Shown: positions 36,806 through 42,728 of the stretch, piece after piece
How positions within the stretch are numbered: position 1 is the first letter of the stretch
How the letters are laid out: each line of letters starts with the position of its first letter
Source of the DNA: Collinsella sp. AF08-23
GTDB taxonomy: Bacteria > Actinomycetota > Coriobacteriia > Coriobacteriales > Coriobacteriaceae
Assembly (NCBI RefSeq): GCF_003479805.1
Contig: NZ_QUHV01000001.1
Coordinates: forward strand, 1-64,000
DNA: 64,000 nt
Reading direction: 5' to 3'
Notes under the pieces: model-generated
Told to the model about the DNA's origin: nothing
Seen by the model: the letters and a program-made list of their open reading frames with translations, nothing else
The model's database searches: none
Position numbers and translations under genes: made by a program

Positions 36806-36894
36806 CATGTGCCCGGAGGGCACCGTTGGGAACGGCGTGTCGATTCCAACGGGGTTGAAAGGTGTCAGAATTGTGAAGACACTTAAGGAGGCCC

Positions 36895-36923
36895 TTGCAA
36901 TGAAGGGGCTCTGCGCGTAATAT
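36895..36923 (+). promoter_or_regulatory. Promoter of the initiator tRNA gene
   Basis: TTGCAA at 36895-36900 and TAATAT at 36918-36923 are 17 nt apart, about 30 nt before the tRNA 5' end. Confidence 0.6.
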
Positions 36924-36954
36924 AACTCCTTGCGCACACGGTGCATCCAGACAT

Positions 36955-37031
36955 TGCGGGGTGGAGCAGTCTGGTAGCTCGCCGGGCTCATAACCCGGAG
37001 GTCGTAGGTTCAAATCCTGCCCCCGCGACCA
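36955..37031 (+). tRNA. Initiator tRNA-fMet (CAT anticodon)
   Basis: The 77-nt gene has encoded CCA. The anticodon loop is CTCATAA, and the anticodon stem ends in GGG/CCC, the mark of initiator tRNAs. The T loop is TTCAAAT, and GGTAGCTCG is close to E. coli tRNA-fMet. The acceptor stem begins TGCGGGG and ends CCCCGCG plus A73, giving a U1-G72 pair where E. coli has the unpaired C1-A72. This gene is the site of a downstream insertion (see 38853-38921). Confidence 0.93.
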
Positions 37032-37040
37032 AGAATTTGC

Positions 37041-37070
37041 AGCTCGTCGGCATAGCCGACGAGCTTTTTT
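37041..37070 (+). terminator. Terminator after tRNA-fMet
   Basis: AGCTCGTCGGC pairs perfectly with GCCGACGAGCT around ATA, followed by TTTTT. Confidence 0.9.
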
Positions 37071-37121
37071 CTTATCTGGGGGCTGTGTTATCGGCCTGAT
37101 TCTCAACTTTTCGGTCGAAAA

Positions 37122-37176
37122 TCTCAATCTGTAACAGGTAGACCCGATTTGGCCGGCTAGGTATTACAGATCGAGA
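37122..37176. repeat. Inverted repeat in the tRNA-associated insertion
   Basis: TCTCAATCTGTAA at 37122-37134 pairs with 37164-37176 at 12 of 13 positions, around a 29-nt loop. It is preceded by GGTCGAAAA, recalling the GTCGAAAA hairpins, but it lacks their right arm. It may be a palindromic repeat or an operator. Confidence 0.45.
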
Positions 37177-37237
37177 CATTTGGACAGAGCGGGCCCTGCA
37201 TGCCCAATCTGACACAAGCCAGCAAGGTGCAAACTGA

Positions 37238-37305
37238 GGAACTTAACTAGGGAACTAGGGAACTAAACTGCGGAACTAGGGAACTTTACTGCGGAACTGG
37301 GGAAT
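37238..37305. repeat. Tandem GGAACT repeat array, 21-bp period
   Basis: GGAACT occurs six times between 37238 and 37299. The clearest units are two 21-bp copies of GGAACTAGGGAACT plus seven bases (last ACTGC), followed by a diverged third. The array ends about 50 nt before the Schlafen-like gene start, so it may be its operator region. Confidence 0.65.
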
Positions 37306-37353
37306 GGCTGGGGTATAGTAGGGGCTGACTAATGATTCAATCGAAGGACAGCT

Positions 37354-38853
37354 ATGTTCATAACGAATGATATCGAGTTGGCCGCTGCGGTTGAGCACAT
37401 GAGGGCCGCAGGGACGGACCTTGCCGAATACGAACTCAAAACCGCGGCAGGCGGTTTTCCCAAGACGATGCCGGATTCGATTTCCGCTTTTGCTAATGGA
37501 GCTGGCGGAACGATCGTTTTCGGCATCAGCGAAAAAGACGGCTTCCATTCGGTGGGCATCGATGTGAAGATGATCCAGGCGCATAGCGCCCAAGCGGCGA
37601 GGGAACTCGTTGAGCCTCCCCAGATGGTCGACATCATGGTTTTGGAGTTTGAGTCGAAGCCCGTCGTTGTGGTTAATGTTCCCGAGGCTCCGCCACGGGA
37701 GAAGCCATGTTATGTCAAAAAGCTCGGTCAACGCCTTGGCTCATACATAAGAACGGGCGATGGCGACCACAAGATGTCATCTTACGAAATCGATCGATAT
37801 ATCGAAAATCAATATCGAAGCGCGCGCAACGATGCTGTTGTTGTTGAGGGCGCAACGATCGATGACTTTGATCAAGAATTGCTCGCAGGATGGCTCTCGC
37901 GCGTGAGGTCGACGACACTGGGCAGGTCCGCGGCTTTAAGCGATGAGGAGCTCATGGCGAATCGGCGTGTAGTTTCTCTCGATGCTGAAGGGGTTTTGAG
38001 GCCGACCGTTGCCGGCATTATGGCATTGGGGTTTTCTCCGCAACAGTTTTTTCCTCGTGCCAACATTGTGTTCACAGCCTATCCGACACCGAAAAAGGGC
38101 GAAGTGGGGAGAGCTGGGGAACGTTTTTCTGATTCGGTTGATATCGATGGGCCAATACCCATCATGGTAGTTGATGCGGTGCGGGCTGCATCGCGAAACA
38201 TGAAGCATGGCGCAATCGTAAAAGGTGCGTTGAGAGAAAACGTGCCGGACTACCCGTTGGCTGCAGTCCGTGAGGCTGTTGCCAACGCGTTGATGCATAG
38301 GGATTATTCTCCCGATGCGTTAGGCACCCCGGTAATGATTGACCTTTACCCCGATCGTATGGAGTTGTCCAACCCCGGCGGCTTGTTCGGCTCGTTGACG
38401 GTTGAACGTTTGGGACAACGAGGCGCAACGGCTTCGAGGAACCAGTTTCTAGCTCGAATTCTCGAGGATGTGCCCTACTCTGATGTTGATGGCAGGGTTG
38501 GTCGCGTCGTCGAGAATCGAGGCTCAGGCTATCCAACAATTAATAGGGAGCTCGAACAGGCCTTGATGCCCGCGCCGATTGCGAAGAGCACCCTCGATGA
38601 GTTTGTTTTGATCATGAGGCATCGACGCATGGCGGACCAGGAAGACCGCTCATACACAAAGGAAAACGTTAAGACTGCCATCCTTGGTTACATTGCCGAT
38701 CGCGAGAGCGTAAGCACGTCGGAACTTGCGAAAGCGTCGGGTATGTCAGTGAAAACGGTGCGCCGATATCTGTCTGCGCTTATGGAGGAAGGAATTGTCG
38801 AGGGAATCGGGGCGGCCAACAGCCCCAAGCGACGCTATCGTTTGCGTCGGTAG
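37354..38853 (+). CDS. Schlafen/AlbA_2-domain ATP-binding protein with C-terminal winged helix
   Basis: 499-residue protein of the family often annotated as ATP-dependent DNA helicase-like transcriptional regulator. The N-terminal AlbA_2 domain has LAEYELKTAAGGFPKTMPD near residue 24, FANGAGGTIVFGISE and the GQRLGSYIRTGD strand. The central HATPase_c_4-like region has REAVANALMHRDYS, LYPDRMELSNPGGLFG and GSGYPTI. The C-terminus holds a helix-turn-helix (VSTSELAKASGMSVKTVRR). It lies alone in a 1.9 kb segment inserted at tRNA-fMet. It uses visibly more A/T-ending codons than its neighbours, and its stop codon abuts the tRNA remnant. Related proteins occur near defence genes, but function here is unknown. 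Confidence 0.83.
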   Translation: MFITNDIELAAAVEHMRAAGTDLAEYELKTAAGGFPKTMPDSISAFANGAGGTIVFGISEKDGFHSVGIDVKMIQAHSAQAARELVEPPQMVDIMVLEFESKPVVVVNVPEAPPREKPCYVKKLGQRLGSYIRTGDGDHKMSSYEIDRYIENQYRSARNDAVVVEGATIDDFDQELLAGWLSRVRSTTLGRSAALSDEELMANRRVVSLDAEGVLRPTVAGIMALGFSPQQFFPRANIVFTAYPTPKKGEVGRAGERFSDSVDIDGPIPIMVVDAVRAASRNMKHGAIVKGALRENVPDYPLAAVREAVANALMHRDYSPDALGTPVMIDLYPDRMELSNPGGLFGSLTVERLGQRGATASRNQFLARILEDVPYSDVDGRVGRVVENRGSGYPTINRELEQALMPAPIAKSTLDEFVLIMRHRRMADQEDRSYTKENVKTAILGYIADRESVSTSELAKASGMSVKTVRRYLSALMEEGIVEGIGAANSPKRRYRLRR

Positions 38854-38921
38854 GAGCAGTCTGGTAGCTCGCCGGGCTCACAAGCCGGAGGTCGTAGGTT
38901 CAAATCCTGCCCCCGCGACCA
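38853..38921 (+). pseudogene. tRNA-fMet 3' remnant (attachment-site-like direct repeat)
   Basis: Identical at 67 of 69 positions to 36963-37031 of the tRNA gene and at the same spacing to a similar terminator. The differences are in the anticodon arm: the loop reads CTCACAA and the closing pair is lost. The 5' acceptor strand (TGCGTCG) no longer pairs with CCCCGCG, and the first bases overlap the end of the upstream CDS. This is the expected footprint of site-specific integration into the tRNA. Confidence 0.8.
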
Positions 38922-38930
38922 AGAAACTGC

Positions 38931-38962
38931 AGCTCGGAGACGTGATCATCTCCGAGCTTTTT
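38931..38962 (+). terminator. Terminator after the tRNA remnant
   Basis: AGCTCGGAGA pairs with TCTCCGAGCT and is followed by TTTTTG. It starts like the real tRNA terminator at 37041, so the duplicated segment continues into it. Confidence 0.8.
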
Positions 38963-39488
38963 GTTGTCTGTATGCTATTTACATGACCTCGACAAGTGCG
39001 GCAACCGCTCGATAAGGACGGCCGAGCAGGTGGAGGAAAAGATCGAGTCGCTTCTTGTCGATGACGACTTCAAATACCTCTTCATCGACGAGGTACAGAA
39101 CGTCCGAGACTACGAGGAGGTCGTCGGGCGGATCGTCGGCAAGGACATCAGATCTCACATCAAGATCCGGAACATCGACACGTTCGATCGCGTCATGACC
39201 TACGCCATCAACAACTACGGAGCCCCGACAAGCCTCACCAACCTCCACGACCACATCACCAAGACGGAGCGCATCGCCGTTGAGCGGCGGACGATCGCCG
39301 CCTACATCCAGGTCTCGATAACGATCGCCGATAGGGGCGTGGAAGAGCGGGGGTACAGGCCGTTCGGCTACATCAGGGACGGATGCTCGCGCTACCTTTT
39401 CGCGCTTGACCCCTTGCTGCAGGAGAGGGGCGGCGTCGGGTGTCTTAACATGGCGTCGTTTATGCAAGATGGCGGCGATCTCATCTGA
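38961..39488 (+). pseudogene. Remnant of an AAA+/DUF4143-type ATPase gene
   Basis: The open frame starts without a ribosome site. It encodes pieces of the common AAA_14-DUF4143 ATPase: Walker B-like YLFIDEVQNVRDYEEV, then directly VGRIVGKDIRSHIKIRNIDT and NNYGAPTSLTNLHDHI, RRTIAAYIQ. The N-terminal Walker A part, the sensor segment and most of the C-terminal domain are missing. An internal deletion therefore joins distant parts, and the last 50 residues look out of frame. Such ATPases are frequent accessory genes next to mobile DNA. Confidence 0.65.
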
Positions 39489-39731
39489 GGTGACGCCGGG
39501 CCTTCTTGCTCCCCGGTGCGCGAACGGCGTGGACGCCGAATGGGAGCCGTTGCTGCCGGGCCGCGGGTCGGCGTGGCCCGTACCCGCACGAACTTGCGAA
39601 GCCACGAAAAAGTGCGATGCATTTCAGCCAATCTGACTTGAAAATAGGACAATGCGCCGCTCCTCCGGCCTTTTGAGCAAATGAACTGCTTTGCATGATG
39701 CGTGTCGGGGCTTGGCTGCAAGTGGCATCTT

Positions 39732-39858
39732 GAGCTTTTTCGTATTCGTTTTCGGAAAAGCCGAGTACACCGGGTTTCAAGTTAGGAAAAACCGCAGGTG
39801 ACGGTGGGTCGTCTGTCGGGGCTACTCGCCATTATTTGATTTGAATACGAAAAAGCTC
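39732..39858. repeat. 127-nt-class inverted-repeat element, copy C
   Basis: 127 nt with perfect 16-bp ends: GAGCTTTTTCGTATTC at 39732-39747 against 39843-39858. GCAGGT begins at offset 62 and TACTCGC at offset 91, as in copy A. The run AAAAAC(C)GCAGGT is also shared with copy A. Confidence 0.75.
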
Positions 39859-39897
39859 GACTTGGTGGATTCGGAGGTCGGTTTAAAGCCCGTCATG

Positions 39898-39932
39898 CAG
39901 GTGGAGCCGCCCTTGACGGGCGGCTCCACCTG
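39898..39932. terminator. Strong GC hairpin, probable terminator for the minus-strand membrane gene
   Basis: CAGGTGGAGCCGCCC pairs with GGGCGGCTCCACCTG around a 5-nt loop. It lies 145 nt beyond the stop of the membrane protein gene. There is no T run on either side. Confidence 0.5.
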
Positions 39933-40078
39933 TTCAGAACGACGTATTGATGTGCCAAATGCTGGCATGCGAATCGATATGGGCTGTGGCGTGCGGATCG
40001 GCGCGGCGCGGCACCATTCGACCGCCGTCAAGACGCGTCCCGAATCCCGAGGCAACGCACGTGGCTTAGGCGCAAGTC

Positions 40079-41053
40079 CTACGCAGCGCGGGACATGGCC
40101 TGCTCGAAGTCGCGGGTGCCCTTGAAGACCTCGTGCTTGTAGGGGTTCACGCCGAGCTTCTTGGCGCGGTACATGATGTAGCCAAAGGCTGCGATGTTTA
40201 CCACGAGGGCGATCGCGGAGACCGCCAGGTTGACCTGCGGGTTGTTCACGGAGTTCGTGGAGAACACGGAGTAATCCTGGAACATCGGGAACACTTGGGC
40301 GAACATGCACCAGATGGCGAGGGTGTTTGCGCGGTTCTGGATCCAGCCGCCCTTGTTCCAGAAGAAGTTCGCCACGGTAGGCGCGAGCAGCAGCGCCAGG
40401 CCGCAGTACCAGGCGTGCGTGGGCAGGCAGTTGTAGGTGTAGCAGAAGTTCCACAGGTCGTAAGCAACGATGTAAACCCAGGTCATGTCGGGCCACAGCA
40501 TGTCGTCGCCCTTCTTGGAACGGTAGATGCCCCACCAACCGGTCATGCAGAAGATGTTGATGAGGCCGGCGATGCCGTTGAACACGTTGTGCCAGCCGCC
40601 CATGAGGGTAACGCCCTCGGAGGAGACCCAGGTGGTGCCAAAGGCACGCACGGCACTCTCGAAGTCGCTCACCACGGCGATGAGGATGTTGATGGCCACG
40701 ATGGCGAAGGGGAAGACCTTGAAGGCCTCGCTACGCCCGAGCTTGCCCCAGCCGTACTTGAGCATCATGAAGCCGATGCAGCCGGCGGTGGCGGCGTAGA
40801 GCTTGGCGTAGTGGAACCAGCTGCCCATGTGCAGGTACGTGGGGTTGTTGAGCGCCCACTCCATTCCCATCCCGGCGCATACGTAGATGGAGATGAAGTA
40901 CACCGTGAGCACGGCGGGGATGCCGAGGAAGCACACGATGCCGCCGATTTTGGAGCGGCGGGCGATCTCGTTGGCGGCGATGAGGCCCGCAAAGACCATA
41001 ATCCATCCCAGCCACTGGAACATGGCGTTTTCGCCATAAACCTGGAACAACAT
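40079..41053 (-). CDS. Polytopic membrane protein (possibly DUF5692 family)
   Basis: The 324-residue product has about nine hydrophobic segments (WLGWIMVFAGLIAANEI, GIVCFLGIPAVLTVYFISI, CIGFMMLKYGWG, AIVAINILIAVVS, GLALLLAPTVANFFW, VNLAVSAIALVVNIAAFGYIM). The loops are rich in Trp and Tyr. I recall similar proteins in Coriobacteriia under the name DUF5692, but cannot confirm it. No transporter or enzyme motif is seen. AAGGGGAA lies before ATG 41053. It is 59 nt downstream of the TetR gene on the same strand, so it is likely TetR-controlled together with the divergent hypB unit. Confidence 0.6.
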   Translation of the reverse strand: MLFQVYGENAMFQWLGWIMVFAGLIAANEIARRSKIGGIVCFLGIPAVLTVYFISIYVCAGMGMEWALNNPTYLHMGSWFHYAKLYAATAGCIGFMMLKYGWGKLGRSEAFKVFPFAIVAINILIAVVSDFESAVRAFGTTWVSSEGVTLMGGWHNVFNGIAGLINIFCMTGWWGIYRSKKGDDMLWPDMTWVYIVAYDLWNFCYTYNCLPTHAWYCGLALLLAPTVANFFWNKGGWIQNRANTLAIWCMFAQVFPMFQDYSVFSTNSVNNPQVNLAVSAIALVVNIAAFGYIMYRAKKLGVNPYKHEVFKGTRDFEQAMSRAA

Positions 41054-41112
41054 CTGTTCCCCTTTCTATCTCGGGCCGTAACGGCCTTGATCGACATTCG
41101 AGGAGGAAGCCC

Positions 41113-41745
41113 CTAGCGGACGGGGCGGCGTTCGGGGTACTTCGCCGTGTAGCCCTCGATGTGCAGTGTGCTCGCGATGATATCCTTGATGGTTTCCTCA
41201 GGTGCATCGGGGTGCGTGCGCACATACATGATGAGACCGGTGATGAGCACGTAGAACGTTTCGTACAGGTGGTCGATGCGCACCTCGTGGCGAGCGGCGA
41301 AGTCAACGACGGTCGACGAGCACACGTAGCGGGCGGTGCGGTCGGCAACGCGATGTACGAACGACGCATAAAGCGAGGCGTCGCCGCCGTGCGCAACGGA
41401 GCGCGCTGTGTGGTCAGAATCGCCGCGCACCATGGATTTGAGCAGATGGGCCGCCTGGTCAAGGGCGCCTTCGATGTCTCCGGGTACACGGCTGGCGTTC
41501 CAATCGATGAGCCGTTCGACAAAGGCATCGATGCTCTGGTCGAGGACGGCCTGCAGCGCGTCTTCCTTAGTGGGGAAGTAGTGATAGAACAGCGAGCGCG
41601 TGCAGCCCACGCGCTTGGTTATGGAAGAGATGGACAGGCGGCTGATCCCGTCTTCCTCGATGGCGGACCGCACGGCAGCGAGGATGTCGCCGCGCCGATC
41701 GTCGTGTGCGAGCCGCTCGTGGTGACCGGGTGCTTCGCTGGCCAT
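41113..41745 (-). CDS. TetR-family transcriptional regulator
   Basis: 210-residue repressor-type regulator. The N-terminal helix-turn-helix region is RGDILAAVRSAIEEDGISRLS, ISSITKRVGCTRSLFYHYFPTK, with the typical FYHYF. The C-terminal ligand domain is helical. ATG 41745 follows AAGGAGGAAC, an excellent site. It diverges from hypB, and between them are two TTGAC-N5-GTCAA palindromes, the probable operators. It probably controls both strands of the module; the ligand is unknown. Confidence 0.88.
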   Translation of the reverse strand: MASEAPGHHERLAHDDRRGDILAAVRSAIEEDGISRLSISSITKRVGCTRSLFYHYFPTKEDALQAVLDQSIDAFVERLIDWNASRVPGDIEGALDQAAHLLKSMVRGDSDHTARSVAHGGDASLYASFVHRVADRTARYVCSSTVVDFAARHEVRIDHLYETFYVLITGLIMYVRTHPDAPEETIKDIIASTLHIEGYTAKYPERRPVR

Positions 41746-41797
41746 GACCGTTCCTCCTTGTTGTCCCTGCCTTTACCGATTCCAGTCTTGACCTTTG

Positions 41798-41835
41798 TTG
41801 ACAAAACGTCAATATGTAATTTGACAAAGTGTCAA
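41798..41835. promoter_or_regulatory. Tandem TetR operators, TTGAC-N5-GTCAA twice
   Basis: TTGACAAAACGTCAA at 41798-41812 and TTGACAAAGTGTCAA at 41821-41835 are 15-bp palindromes with centres 23 bp apart. They lie in the 139-nt divergent region between tetR and hypB, and their TTGACA parts may double as -35 elements. Confidence 0.7.
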
Positions 41836-41884
41836 CGAATTCGCTGAACGGCATATGACAGGGAAATGCCAGTTGGGAGGGCTC

Positions 41885-42595
41885 ATGGGAGATGTTCGCG
41901 TTATTGAGGTCAAACAGAGCGTATTCGCCGATAACGATCGCAAGGCGGAGGAGCTGCGCGGGACGCTGCGCGAGCGCGGGACATTCCTGCTCAATCTGAT
42001 GTCCAGCCCGGGTTCGGGCAAGACCACCACGCTCACGCGCACGATCGAGGCGCTGCTCGACGAGATGTCCATCGCGGTGATGGAGGCCGATATCGACTCC
42101 GATGTCGACACGCGCACCATCCTCGGCACCGGGGCCCGCGCCATCCAGCTGCACACGGGGGGCATGTGCCACCTCGACGCGTACATGACCGAGCAAGGCC
42201 TGGACGAGCTTGTGGCGAGTGAGGGCTCCGACGGCGAAGAGGCCACCGGGGCGCCAGTCGACCTGGCGATTTTGGAGAACGTGGGCAACCTGGTGTGCCC
42301 CGCGGAGTTCGACACCGGCGCCTCGGCGAACGCGATGATCCTGTCGGTGCCGGAGGGCGACGACAAGCCGCTCAAGTACCCGCTCATGTTCAGCATCTGC
42401 GACGTGGTGCTCATCAACAAGATCGACGCGCTGTCCGTGTTCGACACGTTCAGCATGGAGCGCGTGCGCGAGAACATCCTCATGCGCAACCCGAACGCGA
42501 CCATCATCCCCATCAGCGCCAAGACGGGCGAGGGCATCGACGTCTGGGCCGACTGGTTGCGCACGCGCGTGGCGGAGTGGAAGACCGACGAGTAG
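41885..42595 (+). CDS. hypB: Hydrogenase nickel incorporation GTPase HypB
   Basis: SIMIBI-class GTPase that helps insert nickel into NiFe hydrogenase. The 236 residues include the P-loop LMSSPGSGKTT near residue 40, MEADIDSDVDT, QLHTGGMCHLDA (metal-binding Cys/His at the GTPase metal site), ENVGNLVCPAEFD and NKIDAL. The N-terminal CxxC nickel motif of E. coli HypB is absent, which is common. ATG 41885 follows GGGAGG. It is the first gene of a probable unit with the Fe-S flavoprotein and hypA, without other hydrogenase genes nearby. Confidence 0.92.
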   Translation: MGDVRVIEVKQSVFADNDRKAEELRGTLRERGTFLLNLMSSPGSGKTTTLTRTIEALLDEMSIAVMEADIDSDVDTRTILGTGARAIQLHTGGMCHLDAYMTEQGLDELVASEGSDGEEATGAPVDLAILENVGNLVCPAEFDTGASANAMILSVPEGDDKPLKYPLMFSICDVVLINKIDALSVFDTFSMERVRENILMRNPNATIIPISAKTGEGIDVWADWLRTRVAEWKTDE

Positions 42596-42728
42596 CGGCA
42601 AACCGAAAATGGTGCGTTTGGGGACGCACTCCAACTGCACCAGCTGCACCATTCCCACGTCGCAGGTGGCACGCCTAACGTCCCCATCCAAAGACCTACA
42701 TTATCGCGACAGCGAAAGGAAACCGAAC

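Larger units (their letters stand above)
39489..40078. other. Gene-free stretch between convergent genes
   Basis: No protein with family features is seen. It contains inverted-repeat element copy C and the GC-rich hairpin at 39898-39932. The remainder looks like decayed DNA. Confidence 0.6.

Noticed and set aside
37238..37305. CRISPR array
   Set aside because: The repeats are only 21 bp with no unique spacers and no cas genes are in the window.
38845..38921. Second functional tRNA gene
   Set aside because: The acceptor 5' strand does not pair with the 3' strand, the anticodon stem closing pair is lost, and the 5' part is coding sequence of the upstream gene.
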